Shown: one piece after another, positions 16,495-28,337 of the stretch | How the letters are laid out: each line of letters begins with the position of its first letter | How positions within the stretch are numbered: position 1 is the first letter of the stretch | NCBI RefSeq assembly: GCF_011065895.1 | Contig: NZ_JAALCR010000011.1 | Span: 62,001-126,000 of the forward strand | Direction of reading: 5' to 3' | From: Paludisphaera rhizosphaerae | GTDB taxonomy: Bacteria; Planctomycetota; Planctomycetia; Isosphaerales; Isosphaeraceae | Length of the DNA: 64,000 nucleotides | Notes under the pieces: generated by a model | What the model was told of the DNA's origin: nothing | Database searches by the model: none | The model's input: only the letters and a program-made list of their open reading frames with translations | Program-made: the position numbers and the translations under genes

Positions 16495-19071
16495 TTATTT
16501 CCAGGGCTTCGTCCCGACCAGCTGGGGGTCAGCCCCGGGCCGAGTGGCGTCTGGTCGGACGAGCGAATAGGCGTTGGGAGTCAGGCGGCCGTCGACGGCC
16601 GCCGGCGCCATCGAGAACTGGACCCCCGTTCGGATCGCCCCCGTCTCCTGGAAAGCCTTCGACCAGTCGTCGAACCCAGCGACCGCGGCGACGCCGTTGG
16701 GCCCCGCGACCCAGGCGTCGCCGATGACGTCGAGTTGATTGTCAACGCCGGACCATTTCAGCAAGCCGGGCTTCCAGGGGTCGTCCGATTGAGCAGGCGT
16801 CCAGTCGATCAACCGATCGACCTTCGCGGCGCATGAGACGACGTCCAGCAGGAGCGGTGCGTTCTCGGAAAAGCCGGCGATCTGGAAGATCCCCTCGCCG
16901 GCCACAGTGCAATGTTCCATCCTGATCGAGCGGCCAGCGTCTCGAACCCCGCCTCCCCCAAACGCGATCTTCGCCGCCCATCCCCTGCGCACTGATTTCT
17001 CAGCCTGGACGGCCTCGGTCGGGGTCCCGCCGGGGACGAACATCGACTGCCGAATGGTGTGCTGAGGCCCCGCCATCGCCTGGATCTCCAGGGCTGTCGC
17101 GAAACCCTCGAACCAGCAATCGGACACATCCAGAACCGCTCCATCGGAGACGACCGCGCGCGAGCCCTGGTAGCCTTCGAAAGGCGCGGTCCGAAAAGCG
17201 CAGTGGTCGATCAACCCTTTCCCCGCCAGCAGCAAAACCGGGGGAGACGAAGCAGCCGGCGACTTGGTGCGATTGACCTCGAAGATCAAGTTCCGGAGTT
17301 CAAGGTTGACCCCCGGTCCAACCGAGATGAACGGCTGATCGCCGTCGAGCTCGACCTTGACGACTACGGGTGCTTCTCCGCCCCCCTTGATCAGGAGGTT
17401 CCCTCGCCCCGACACCATGCGCCCCGGGCCTGATTTGAACTCGATGGGCGTTCCAGGCTTGAGAACGACGATCCCCTTGCCCGCGATCGCCGCCTCCATC
17501 GCCTGAAGCAGGTCCGGAACTGGCTTGGGGGAATGATCCGCCGACTGGACGGCGATCGAGGAGTCTCCCCAGTCGATCGGCGCAGGTCGGGGCGTCGGCT
17601 GGACGAGCTTTCCACCGACCAAGTTCGTTGGAGGCGTTTGAGCATGCCCGGCCCCGGCTCCACCCCCTCGCCAGAAAACGGCCAGGCCGACGGCCCCAAG
17701 AGCGAGCAACCCCAGCAGGACGCCGGCCGCCATCTTCCGCCGGCCGGAGAGGATCGTCTCAAGCGTTGACGAAACCGAAGCCGAGCCCGCGTCCGATACA
17801 GCCGAGCCGCCGTCCGACCCGGATGAGGGTTTCGAACCACTGGAGCTGAACCAGGACCGATTGGGTCGCACCGAGTCCAGTAGCGCCGGCTCGCGGAGAT
17901 CGACGTGGATCGGGAACTCCTCGGAAACGTCGGCCTCGCTGCCGGTCTCCCCCGTGGAGCCCACGGCGGGCGCATCCGAGGGGAGTTCCGTTCCACGAGA
18001 CTCAACGCTCTTCGCTCCCACAGCCAGGACAGGGCGGCGTTCGGAGCTCTTGTCGGCGAAAGGCTTCAACGCGACGGCGACTTCGTATGGGGTTTGGAAC
18101 CGCTCCTCGGGCTTCTTCCGCATCATCGTCCGGACGACCTCGCCGAGTCCCGGGGGAAGCTCCGGAACCAGGTCCTCCAGCCGCGGAGGCTCCTGCGATT
18201 GATGCGCGAAGAGCTTCTCCGCCAGGCCCGGATGGGGGAAGGGCACCTGGCCGGCGATCATGTGGTAGAGAGAGCATCCCAGCGAGTAGATATCACTACG
18301 GATGTCTGCCGAGTGCGAATGGCGAGCCTGCTCCGGGGCCACGTAGTCAAAGGTGCCGACGGTCGCGCCGTCGCGCGTCACCTTCGCCTCGTCGGCCAGA
18401 TCGATGGCCAGTCCCATGTCGGCCAGTTTGGCGATCCCGTCGTGGGTCACGATCACGTTGTACGGGTTGACGTCGCGATGGATCAGCCCTTTGTTATGAG
18501 CGTGGTCGAGCCCCAACGCCACCTGCCGGCCGAACTGTGCGGCCGCGCTCGGCGGGATCCTCCCCTGAACCGCGATGTGGAAGCCGAGGGTCTTCCCCTC
18601 GATGAACTCCATGACGAGGTAGTGGCGGCCCTGCGATTCACCGAAATCGTACAGCCGCACCAGGTTCTCGTGCTGGAGTTGGGCCCCCACCTTGGCCTCT
18701 CGGCGAAATCGCGCGATCGCTCGAGGGTTGTTGATCCGGTCCGGCGAGAGGATCTTCAAAGCCACCTGGCGATCGAGACGCGTATCTCTCGCGCAGTAGA
18801 CGCGTCCCATGCCCCCCTGCCCGATCAGATCCTCGAGCACGTAACGGTCGACCCGAAAGCCCGTGATGCGGCCTGCGAGGAGCTGCTGCGCCTGCCAAAG
18901 GGTCAACAAGTCCAGCAACACCGCCTGGCGGCCGAGACGTCGGTCGATGTGCTCGGGCGCGTCGCGCTTCTCGGGAGGGATCGCCTCCCAGCACGCCGCC
19001 AGCGCCTCAGCGTCAAGAAGACTGCTCTGAAGCGCCGCCTGCCAAAATCGCGATGTCGTCGGATCGAGCAT
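16495..19071 (-). CDS. Membrane Ser/Thr kinase with beta-helix-like extracytoplasmic domain
   Basis: 858 residues from MLDPTTSRFW, with AGGA before the ATG; 40 more open codons upstream are unlikely to be used. An N-terminal helical module (10-75) typical of planctomycete kinases precedes the kinase domain at about 77-340: GQGGMG (84-89), Lys106, HRD (198-200) followed by VNPYN instead of LKPxN, and DMG (218-220). A Ser/Glu-rich linker leads to one membrane helix (about 448-467, AAGVLLGLLALGAVGLAVF). The outer 390 residues have short repeated turns such as GNLLIKGGG, LELRNLIFEV and ISVGPGV, resembling a pectin-lyase-type right-handed beta helix. It converges with the anti-sigma-like gene, leaving only seven bases. 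Confidence 0.9.
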   Translation of the reverse strand: MLDPTTSRFWQAALQSSLLDAEALAACWEAIPPEKRDAPEHIDRRLGRQAVLLDLLTLWQAQQLLAGRITGFRVDRYVLEDLIGQGGMGRVYCARDTRLDRQVALKILSPDRINNPRAIARFRREAKVGAQLQHENLVRLYDFGESQGRHYLVMEFIEGKTLGFHIAVQGRIPPSAAAQFGRQVALGLDHAHNKGLIHRDVNPYNVIVTHDGIAKLADMGLAIDLADEAKVTRDGATVGTFDYVAPEQARHSHSADIRSDIYSLGCSLYHMIAGQVPFPHPGLAEKLFAHQSQEPPRLEDLVPELPPGLGEVVRTMMRKKPEERFQTPYEVAVALKPFADKSSERRPVLAVGAKSVESRGTELPSDAPAVGSTGETGSEADVSEEFPIHVDLREPALLDSVRPNRSWFSSSGSKPSSGSDGGSAVSDAGSASVSSTLETILSGRRKMAAGVLLGLLALGAVGLAVFWRGGGAGAGHAQTPPTNLVGGKLVQPTPRPAPIDWGDSSIAVQSADHSPKPVPDLLQAMEAAIAGKGIVVLKPGTPIEFKSGPGRMVSGRGNLLIKGGGEAPVVVKVELDGDQPFISVGPGVNLELRNLIFEVNRTKSPAASSPPVLLLAGKGLIDHCAFRTAPFEGYQGSRAVVSDGAVLDVSDCWFEGFATALEIQAMAGPQHTIRQSMFVPGGTPTEAVQAEKSVRRGWAAKIAFGGGGVRDAGRSIRMEHCTVAGEGIFQIAGFSENAPLLLDVVSCAAKVDRLIDWTPAQSDDPWKPGLLKWSGVDNQLDVIGDAWVAGPNGVAAVAGFDDWSKAFQETGAIRTGVQFSMAPAAVDGRLTPNAYSLVRPDATRPGADPQLVGTKPWK

Positions 19072-19588
19072 GCCGGATCCTGAACCGCCCAGGGGAGCCT
19101 GGCGGACGGGAGAAAAGAGGAGAAGACGCCCGCCTTCATCGCCGGGACAGCGTGGCCCTCCTTTTAATGTAACCTTTCCCCCCCTGCGCACTCAAGCATT
19201 CCAGAGATGCGAAAGGGCGAGCCGCCCCGCAAAGTCCGGTGGAAAACGTCGGAAAAGGCTCGCGAGAGAGCCATCGTCCGAACGCCCGATCAAGGCGGAC
19301 CGGCGAGGTCGGGAACCGCACCCCGGCCTGGAAAGCTCGGGGGTTCCGGCTATTTGTCGCATGCTGAATGTCGTTTCTAGGCAGCATACGCGCCGACGTG
19401 ATTTAACATGGGCCACTCGACAGTCACCGAACGCCTGGGCCCTTCGTTAAACCATCGCGTTCATTTCGACAATGAAGTCAACCGTCGGCGCCTCCGAGGG
19501 GGGGCGGCATCGGAGTGAAGGAGACTCGCGGGGATTCATGGTGGTAGGGAGGCCGCACGTACCCGAACCGAATCAGGAGGTTCTCGGC
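19072..19588. other. Divergent intergenic region
   Basis: 517 bp between a leftward kinase and a rightward small zinc-ribbon gene. It is less GC-rich around 19370-19470. No gene or RNA recognised; both promoters are expected here. Confidence 0.4.
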
Positions 19589-19870
19589 ATGTCGCCTCAG
19601 ATGATTCGACCCGTCTTCGATCCGGAGTGTCGGCGGGTCTTCCATGTCGACCGGCAGGGCGCGCGGGCGCACCTCATCGCGTTAGAGATCTGGAATCGGG
19701 CCACAGGACGTGACCTTCAAGGCCGTCGACTGATCATCTACCGCTGCCTTCGATGCGGCGGCTACCACGTCGCGACACGATCGGCCACAACGGAAACCAC
19801 GACGACGGCTCCCCCCTCGGAGACGTCGGCGAGCTTGACGACCGAGCCTGGGAGCCCGCCGTTCCACTGA
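19589..19870 (+). CDS. Small zinc-ribbon-like protein
   Basis: 93 residues from MSPQMIRPVF, chosen because a perfect AGGAGG lies eight bases before the ATG; the open frame runs further upstream without other support. The core is YRCLRCGGYHVAT, similar to the single CxxCxxWH knuckle of small planctomycete and phage-like zinc-ribbon proteins. Only one Cys pair plus His is visible, so zinc binding would need dimerisation or additional ligands. The C-terminal 30 residues are Thr/Ser-rich and probably unstructured. Function unknown. Confidence 0.65.
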   Translation: MSPQMIRPVFDPECRRVFHVDRQGARAHLIALEIWNRATGRDLQGRRLIIYRCLRCGGYHVATRSATTETTTTAPPSETSASLTTEPGSPPFH

Positions 19871-19910
19871 CCGGCGGGCTCTCAAGCCGACCATGATTGA
19901 TTCCAACACC

Positions 19911-20393
19911 TCACCGCGAGGTCGCGGCCAGGTCTTCGGCCAAACGCTCGACGACCTCGCGGGTCAGGTGGCACGTGGTCCGGCGGCGGCGGCGGTCGGC
20001 CGGGTCGTAGGCGAAGCGCTCGACGCGGCAAATCCCGTCGCGACTCAGACGCACCTCATAGTAATTGCGCGCATCGCCCCGGCTGGTCGGGGTCTGGCTG
20101 CGAAGCTGCACTTCGCCCCGGCCGCCGTCGACCTCCAGGACGTGGAGCGGCTCCATCAGATAGGTGACCCTACGCGCGATGCGCTCGCCCCAGGCGTTCA
20201 ATTCCGGGGGCGACCATTCCTTGCGGTCGGTCGTCGCAAATTCGAGCCCGTCGAGAGCAACGCCCACAGCGTCCAGGGCGGCGATCTCCAGTGTTACTCG
20301 GTCGGGACCCTCGTCCACCGTGACGGAGCACGGCAGGTTGTAGGCCCGAGTGTTCTCGTCAAGCGCGGCGGCGATCTTTCGGCTCAGTGTCAT
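19911..20393 (-). CDS. Hypothetical protein coupled to SpoVR gene
   Basis: 160 residues from MTLSRKIAAALDENTRAY, with GGGAGG about eight bases upstream. The start lies 35 bp inside the end of spoVR in another frame, so translation is likely coupled. The sequence is a mixed alpha/beta protein (SVTVDEGPDRVTLEIAALD; YLMEPLHVLEVDGGRGEVQL; YYEVRLSRDGICRVERFAYD) with repeated strands, no Cys pairs and no membrane helix. I do not recognise the family. Its position as last gene in the PrkA/DUF444/SpoVR run suggests it works with SpoVR. Confidence 0.75.
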   Translation of the reverse strand: MTLSRKIAAALDENTRAYNLPCSVTVDEGPDRVTLEIAALDAVGVALDGLEFATTDRKEWSPPELNAWGERIARRVTYLMEPLHVLEVDGGRGEVQLRSQTPTSRGDARNYYEVRLSRDGICRVERFAYDPADRRRRRTTCHLTREVVERLAEDLAATSR

Positions 20394-21915
20394 GGGAAAC
20401 ACCTCCCAAGGGTCGGATCGAGTGATCGGTTCCGTCGAACGACAGCAAAGTGGGCCGCCCGTCGACGGTCGTCTCCAGGTGGACCGGGCGCGTCCAGAGG
20501 CGGTGAAGATGACGGAGAGTGTCCTGCGCGTAATCCAGCCGCAGGTCGACGCCGAAATGCTCCTGGCCCAGGTACATCTCACCGCGGTTGCGGTAGTTGC
20601 CGTCCCGAACTCGGATGATCGGCTGACCGAAGTTCGTCAGGTTGAAGAGAAGACGCTCCTTGATCTTCTTGAATTCGCGGCTTTCGATCTCGTACAGGTC
20701 GTTCTGCTCGTTGTGCTTGAAGCTGAAAAGGTTGTGGCGTTTGCAGAAGTCCTGCGTCAAAAACGTGTCGATGAACGTCACGTCGTTATGGATTCGACGA
20801 ACCTCGAAGATCTTCTGACGGCCGAGACCGAGCTGTTTATCCCAGCGTCGCTTCTCCTCGTAGTCGTCGCATTCCTCCCACTCGGCGCCGAACTGGCCCT
20901 TGTTCCAACGCTCCTCAATGTCGCGGAGCAGTTCGATGCCAATCTTGTACGGGTTGAGACGCCCGGGCTGGGTCGCCATCGTCCCCGAGTGGTGGTCGGC
21001 GTAATCAAGAAGCTCTGAGGAGTGCAGGAGCTTCTGGGTCATCATCGTCGAGTGCCAGAACGAGGCCCAGCCCTCGTTCATGATCTTGGTCTGGCCCTGG
21101 GGGGCGAAGTAATACGCCTCCTCGCGAATGATCGCCAGGACGTCGTGCTGCCACGGCTTGAGCGGGGCGTGCTCCAGCAGGAACAGAAGAACGTCGCGTT
21201 CCGGCCGTTCCGGGAACGACATCGGTTTGGCCTTCTGACGCTCGGCCTCCTTGAGCCGTTGTTCTTCCTTGAGAACGCCTGGCGGGTTGATGAAGTCGTC
21301 CATGTACGACTTGCTCTGGAACTTCGAGGGCCGGCTCTCCGCCTCGACACCCTCCTCGTCGAAGTCGTAGCGGCTGACGGGATCTCGCCGCTTGATGAGA
21401 GGCGAGTAGACGTCGATCAGGTTTTCCAGCGACAGGCACGAGTCGATGAAGCTCTCGACGGCGTCCTCGCCGAACCGCTCCATGTACGAACGGATCCGAC
21501 TGCCGTGGTTGGCCGTCTCGTCCATCATCTTGCGGTTCGTCTGGCTGAACCAAATGTTGTTCTTGAAGAAGTCGTTGTGGCCGTAGACATGGGCCATGAC
21601 CAGCTTCTGATCGACCAACTGATTGCAGCGCAGGAGGTAGGCGTAGCAGGGGTCGTTGTTGATGACCATCTCATAGATCTTCTGGAGCCCGTAGCGGTAG
21701 CCCTTGGAGAGCTGCTGGTACTCCATCCCGAACCGCCAGTGAGGGTAGCGGGTGGGGAATCCGCCGTAAGCGGCGATCATCGAGATCTCGTCGTAGTCGC
21801 AGACCTCGAAGATGCACTCATAGAAGTCGAGCCCGTACTCGCGGGCGTGGCCCTCGGTCTCGACCTGGATGGCCCTGAGGTCGGCGGGAAGGTCGTGGGT
21901 GTTGACGGTCGACAT
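20359..21915 (-). CDS. spoVR: SpoVR-family protein
   Basis: 518 residues, close to the family length. Recognisable stretches are GLDFYECIFEVCDYDEISMIAAYGGFPTR (pattern near the N-terminus), QKIYEMVINNDPCYAYLL, VMAHVYGHNDFFKNN, and a central HDVLAIIREEAYYFAPQGQTKIMNEGWA. These match SpoVR/YcgB proteins, named for a spore-cortex defect in Bacillus and found with PrkA and YeaH-type proteins in most Gram-negative bacteria; the molecular activity is unknown. Soluble, no signal peptide. Here it is fourth in the prkA-led series, with a Uma2 gene inserted before it and a small gene overlapping its 3' end. Confidence 0.95.
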   Translation of the reverse strand: MSTVNTHDLPADLRAIQVETEGHAREYGLDFYECIFEVCDYDEISMIAAYGGFPTRYPHWRFGMEYQQLSKGYRYGLQKIYEMVINNDPCYAYLLRCNQLVDQKLVMAHVYGHNDFFKNNIWFSQTNRKMMDETANHGSRIRSYMERFGEDAVESFIDSCLSLENLIDVYSPLIKRRDPVSRYDFDEEGVEAESRPSKFQSKSYMDDFINPPGVLKEEQRLKEAERQKAKPMSFPERPERDVLLFLLEHAPLKPWQHDVLAIIREEAYYFAPQGQTKIMNEGWASFWHSTMMTQKLLHSSELLDYADHHSGTMATQPGRLNPYKIGIELLRDIEERWNKGQFGAEWEECDDYEEKRRWDKQLGLGRQKIFEVRRIHNDVTFIDTFLTQDFCKRHNLFSFKHNEQNDLYEIESREFKKIKERLLFNLTNFGQPIIRVRDGNYRNRGEMYLGQEHFGVDLRLDYAQDTLRHLHRLWTRPVHLETTVDGRPTLLSFDGTDHSIRPLGGVSHDTEPKDRRRA

Positions 21916-21978
21916 GGCTCGGGTCTCTCGTCTCGGGAACTCTCGCGAATCTCAAGCCCGCGGTCGTGTCATCTCACT

Positions 21979-22659
21979 TCACGTCGCCGGCCCTCGAGGG
22001 CGTTTGGCGACGACCTCGGCGGCCCAGCGGCGGACCTCGTCCGCCCAGGCGGTGACGCCCGCCTCCATCGGCCGATTGATCCAGGAATGGACCTCGATGG
22101 CGCTGACGCCCGGGACGGCGATGCTCGCCTCAGTCTTGGCGTACCGGCCGTCCTCGCCGAGCGTCAGCATCACGATCTCGGTCGGGGTACAAATCCAAAC
22201 CTCAGGAACGCCCAGTCGACGGTAGACCTCAATCGCGTCGTCCGCGTCGTGGGTGACGACCACCTCCACGGCCAGGTCGGGAGGGGGATCGATCCGCAGA
22301 TCGATAACCGCTTTCCCCTGGATAAGGGCCCGGTTCGCGAGGTAGTAGGTCTCATCCCCTTCAACTCCACCTCGCTTACGCTTGCGGCGGAAGGTCGTCG
22401 ACCCGGCTGGAAGGAACGGCACGCCAAGCCCGGCGAGAGCCGACGCGATGAAATAGTCGAGAAGCTTTTTCAGGGTTTCATGCCGATAGGACGGGGACCC
22501 GAGCGACAGCCTCCCGTCGAGGTAGGTCATTCTGGGGAGGCTGCGTCCACCGCGAAGGCGGAGCATCGCGGCGTAGCCGGCCCAGTCGATCCCCTCAAGG
22601 GCGACGAGTTGGTCGCTCTGGGTCTCGGCCGTCGTCTCAGACGTCGTGATGGTCGCCAT
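21979..22659 (-). CDS. Uma2-family putative endonuclease
   Basis: 226 residues. The family core is present: YEAM-like entry (WAGYAAMLRLRGG), GSPSYRHETLKKLLDYFIASAL, then DLRIDPPPDLAVEVVVTHDADD with the catalytic-type D...EVV pattern of PD-(D/E)XK folds, and RLGVPEVWICTP. Uma2 (DUF820) proteins are abundant in planctomycetes and cyanobacteria; nuclease activity is predicted but rarely shown. It lies between DUF444 and spoVR, with 63 bp to the spoVR start, which is not part of the usual cluster and looks like an insertion that kept direction. Confidence 0.88.
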   Translation of the reverse strand: MATITTSETTAETQSDQLVALEGIDWAGYAAMLRLRGGRSLPRMTYLDGRLSLGSPSYRHETLKKLLDYFIASALAGLGVPFLPAGSTTFRRKRKRGGVEGDETYYLANRALIQGKAVIDLRIDPPPDLAVEVVVTHDADDAIEVYRRLGVPEVWICTPTEIVMLTLGEDGRYAKTEASIAVPGVSAIEVHSWINRPMEAGVTAWADEVRRWAAEVVAKRPRGPAT

Positions 22660-22711
22660 GAATCCTTCCTCTCCGTGTCACGCTCGGGTCCCTTCTCACC
22701 TCGATGGGCCC

Positions 22712-23815
22712 TTAACGCCCGCGCCCCAGGAATTCCTTGATCGATTCGTAGATGCCTTCCTTATTACGGATCTCGGACAGCGCCAGGTTCGGGACCTCGT
22801 CAAAAGCTTCTTCGAGTTCCCGGTAGAATTCGCCGGAGCCGTAGGGGCTTTCGACCTGGCCGTAGCAGAAGAGGTTGCACTTGGGGAGCAGTTGCTCACG
22901 GAGCAGCCCGATGCACTGGCGGTTGTCCTCTCCCCAGTTGTCGCCGTCGGAGAAGTGGAGGACGTAGATATTCCAGTCCATCGGCGAGTGATGCTCGTCG
23001 ATGATCTTGTTGGCCAGGTTGTAGGCGGAGCTGATCCGCGTGCCGCCGCTCTCGCGTGTGTGGTAGAACGTGTGCTCGTCCACCTCGCGGGCGACGGCGT
23101 CGTGGATGATGTAGCGGGTCGTCACCCCGTCGTACTGGCTCTTCAGCCAGGCGTCGATCCAGAAGGCCTCGGTCCGAACGATCTCCTTCTGGTCGTCGGT
23201 CATCGACCCGGAGACGTCCATCAGGTACAACACCACGGCGTTGAACTGGGGCGAGATGATCGGGTTCCAGGACCGGTAGAGCTTGTCCTCACGGATCGGA
23301 ATGACCAGCGGGTCGCGCGGGTCGTACTGGCTGGACGCGATCTGACGCCGAAGCGCTTTCTTGTAGGTGCGCTTGAAGTGGCGAAGGCTCTCGGGGCCGG
23401 TCTGGCGGATGCCCGTGTACTTGTCCTTCTCCTCGATGATGTTGGCCCGCCCTTTGGGCTCGATTCGCGGCAGCGCGAGTTCCTCGCCGAGGATCTGGGC
23501 GAGGTCGTCCATCGTCAACTCGACTTCGAGGATGTGCTGACCGGGAGCCTCGCCCGCGCCGGGGCCGGCCTCGCCGTCGCCGCCGCGGCCGATGGGCGTG
23601 CCGACGTCGCCGGGGCCCTGCCCCACACCGCCCCGGTTCTTCTCGCCGTAGCGGAATTCAGGGATCTCGATCTGGGGCAGAGGAATCGACACGAACTCGC
23701 CGCCGGTCTTGCCGATCATCTCGCCGTGCGTGATGTACTTGCGAAGATCGGATTTGATCTTGCCCCGAACGATTTGTTTGAAGCGACTGGCGTCGCGATC
23801 GATTTTTCGCACCAC
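22712..23815 (-). CDS. DUF444 (YeaH/YhbH) family VWA-like protein
   Basis: Starts at GTG 23815 ([16 protein letters not shown]), where homology to the family begins; the open frame extends 55 low-complexity codons upstream and an adjacent GTG is also possible. 367 residues. After an N-terminal basic region and Gly-rich loop, the von Willebrand A-like domain shows a complete MIDAS: DVSGS at about 200-204, GGTRISSAY, and FSDGDNW. YeaH-type proteins partner the PrkA kinase in stress and sporulation responses (family knowledge). It is 476 bp downstream of prkA, an unusually long gap, with a hairpin between. Confidence 0.93.
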   Translation of the reverse strand: MVRKIDRDASRFKQIVRGKIKSDLRKYITHGEMIGKTGGEFVSIPLPQIEIPEFRYGEKNRGGVGQGPGDVGTPIGRGGDGEAGPGAGEAPGQHILEVELTMDDLAQILGEELALPRIEPKGRANIIEEKDKYTGIRQTGPESLRHFKRTYKKALRRQIASSQYDPRDPLVIPIREDKLYRSWNPIISPQFNAVVLYLMDVSGSMTDDQKEIVRTEAFWIDAWLKSQYDGVTTRYIIHDAVAREVDEHTFYHTRESGGTRISSAYNLANKIIDEHHSPMDWNIYVLHFSDGDNWGEDNRQCIGLLREQLLPKCNLFCYGQVESPYGSGEFYRELEEAFDEVPNLALSEIRNKEGIYESIKEFLGRGR

Positions 23816-24291
23816 GGCTGTAGAGCCCCCGCCGCTCGCTGGTTTGTTGGGTTTCCCGTCCTCGCGAAGTCCGACCGCGGCGCGACCGGGACGAAAACGC
23901 ACCCGCCGCGTCGGCCCGGCGCACGCGGAACGACGAACGCTCCGGGGATCGCCTGAGATCCGCCGGATTCCACTTGGCAAAGAGCGATGAAAAGTTCGTA
24001 GGTGATGACGACTGGAACGAGTCGAGACGGGCCGGACGACGAAGGGGTGGGCTTGAATTGCGGCTCGCGTCGAGGCTACTGGGCTCCAATCCCGGGGATC
24101 TCCGTCTCCTCAGCAAATTGTAGGCCGCGCGCCCAGGCGTCTTCAAGACGTCCCGTCTCTTCCGGCCTTACCGCATGGCGCGCGTGGTTTTCCGGCATCA
24201 CGACGCCCGACTTTCGGGCTCGTTCTGCCTAGTCCGCGTGCGGCCCGCGAGAAGGTCGGTGAGACCGTCGCGGGCCGCGCGAGGTGAAGCC
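23816..24291. other. 476-bp gap between prkA and DUF444 gene
   Basis: Frames here read as Arg/Ser-rich low-complexity products and are not supported. A GC-rich hairpin sits at 24240-24278 right after prkA. The DUF444 gene may have its own promoter in this gap. Confidence 0.4.
24240..24278 (-). terminator. GC-rich hairpin after prkA
   Basis: GCGGCCCGCGA (24240-24250) pairs perfectly with TCGCGGGCCGC (24268-24278) around a 17-base loop. There is no T-run, so it may attenuate rather than fully terminate. Confidence 0.5.
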
Positions 24292-26352
<2,061 letters not shown>

Positions 26353-26930
26353 GACGGGGATCCTCCTGAAGGTCGTTAATTCAGGCTGTATTGCGTCCGA
26401 GGGGGAGTCGATGCGGGCGGCGTCGGTCGCTCAAGGGGCGGGGTCGGCCTAAGGGCGCGGGGGGGCGTACGCCCCGTTCCGGCTGAGAGGCGCGACCGCA
26501 TTGCCAATGAGAACGACGCGACGGGAGGCTGGCTCGACCGGTTCGGATCTCCCACGGCGGTCGACGAGCGAGCGTTGGTCCGGAAGGGGGACGAAAGGGT
26601 CTCCGAAGAGGAAGGAACGCCGACCGGGCCGCCGTCGCGCGACCCGGGGTGGTCGATCGTCATTACAACCCCGTTCTCGCGAATCTGTCAAGCGTAGCGG
26701 AGGCCGTCGACCCGCCTCCCAGGGCCGTATCAACCGCCGCACTTACCTCAATGGTACGACCCAATCCCTGATTCTGACCGACGGCGTCATAAAAAACCGG
26801 ACGATCGAGGGTCCAGACCTTGGAGTCGCAACGAAAATCGGGGGTGTAAAGAGACGACGCGAGCGAGGCGTCGATGCAACGCACCCTCTCTTAATGATGA
26901 CGCCGCAACGCCCGCAGGGGTTCGAGCAAA
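26353..26930. other. 578-bp gap upstream of prkA
   Basis: No supported gene; open frames are Arg/Pro/Ser-rich shadows. An AT-richer patch lies at about 26750-26850. No clear promoter hexamers seen. Confidence 0.4.
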
Positions 26931-28337
26931 TCAGCCGGCGTTCGGGATTGGCGCGGCTTCGATCTCGGACTCGGGCGACTCGGCGGCCCTCTCGACCTCC
27001 GCTGATCGAGCGACGGGCAAAACCTGTTCGGCCAGGACGATGAAGACGGCGAGAGTCCAGAGACCGACGGGGAGCGTCGCGTAGTGGGCGTAGGCGTCGG
27101 CGGCGGGAAGAACCCAGCCGGCCGGAGGAAGTATCTGAACCAGAGCGTAAGCGACCGCCGAAAGCCCCGCGCACGCAACGACGGCCATCGCCGTCGCGAC
27201 CGCCATTCTTCCACCCTCGCGGCGGAGGCTCCGGCGGAACCCCAGCCAGGCCTCTCCCCATCCGCCGCCGCTCCAGGCGATCGCCCCGACGATCCCCATC
27301 ACCACCAGCGAGGCGGTCTGAATCCAGACCAGTCCCGGCCCCAGGCTCCACCGCAGAACTCGGCCTGGCTCCGTCGCCATCCAGGAGGCCGGGAAATGCT
27401 GCGAGGCCAGCACCAACGCCGTCGCCGCATACCGGCCCGGCAAGGCGGCGAGGCATCCCAGACAGGCGGCTGGCATCAACCCGAACGCCCGTGAAGGATC
27501 GAAGCGCGAGCTGAAGTCCTCGCTCGGCTCGCCGTCGCGGATCTCCACGAGCACCCAGGCCAACAGAAAGCCGTCGCAGACCAGCATCAGAAAAGGAATG
27601 ATCGCCACTTCAATGAGCAGACAGTTTCCGACCGGAAGATCGCCGCCTCCCGCCAACCGGCAAAAGAGCCGGTACAGCAATTGGAGTCCCAGACATGTGC
27701 CGACGACGCCCTGCCACGCCGAGACGCCTTCCTGCTCGAAGCCGTTGAGCCTCAACGGTCCTCCCGCCGGACCGAGGCCCTTCGAGACCGCCCGGAGCCT
27801 CCCCGCCGAGAGGACGATCGCCAGGGCCGTGGCGAGAATCGGCAGCGAATCACCCAGTCCCGCCACGTCGCGCAAGGGTGTGACGGCGGCCGTCGCCGCG
27901 TGTTCGGCGACGAGTTCGACGGGCGTCCGCCCGCGCTTGAGCATCAGGAGATCCGATCGACCGCGCTCGGCGTCCTCGAAGAAAAAGCCGACGCACTGGG
28001 AGGCCGTCCAGGAAAGGACCGTCAGCGTCAGCAGAACCGTGACCATGCCGGCCGCCCGCCAGACGCGCGTCATGGCTTCGCGAACGAGCCGAACGTGTCC
28101 CGGAACATCCACGAGTTGCCGCAAGACGGCCCCCGGCCCCTGCACCAGCGTCGCCAGCAACGCCAGCAGCAGCGGCCCCACGACGATGATCCAGAGGATC
28201 TCCCAATCCGGAGCCGGCCGCGACGGCGAAAGCGTCAGGCCGCCGCACCATCGCCTTAAAGCGAGATAGGCCGCGGCCGCCGGGCTTCCGGCTCCCGTCG
28301 CCTGCGCCCAGATCCAGGGGGAGCCCAACGAACCCAT
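26931..28337 (-). CDS. Multi-pass membrane protein
   Basis: 468 residues from MGSLGSPWIW; 41 more open codons upstream are compositionally unlike the rest. About seven to nine hydrophobic helices are visible (ILWIIVVGPLLLALLATLV; AAGMVTVLLTLTVLSW; CLLIEVAIIPFLMLVCDGFLL, split across 20; AAACLGCLAALPG-type; VATAMAVVACAGLSAVAYAL; GLWTLAVFIVLAEQVL). Loops contain no known motif. The acidic C-terminus ends in the cytoplasm or periplasm. Function unknown; it could be a transporter-like or envelope protein. It is divergent from the next kinase gene. Confidence 0.75.
   Translation of the reverse strand: MGSLGSPWIWAQATGAGSPAAAAYLALRRWCGGLTLSPSRPAPDWEILWIIVVGPLLLALLATLVQGPGAVLRQLVDVPGHVRLVREAMTRVWRAAGMVTVLLTLTVLSWTASQCVGFFFEDAERGRSDLLMLKRGRTPVELVAEHAATAAVTPLRDVAGLGDSLPILATALAIVLSAGRLRAVSKGLGPAGGPLRLNGFEQEGVSAWQGVVGTCLGLQLLYRLFCRLAGGGDLPVGNCLLIEVAIIPFLMLVCDGFLLAWVLVEIRDGEPSEDFSSRFDPSRAFGLMPAACLGCLAALPGRYAATALVLASQHFPASWMATEPGRVLRWSLGPGLVWIQTASLVVMGIVGAIAWSGGGWGEAWLGFRRSLRREGGRMAVATAMAVVACAGLSAVAYALVQILPPAGWVLPAADAYAHYATLPVGLWTLAVFIVLAEQVLPVARSAEVERAAESPESEIEAAPIPNAG

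Noticed and set aside
16698-16760. Kinase at 16495 as a pseudokinase because of HRDVNPYN
   Set aside because: The catalytic Asp and Lys are present, and HRDVxPxN variants occur in active bacterial kinases.
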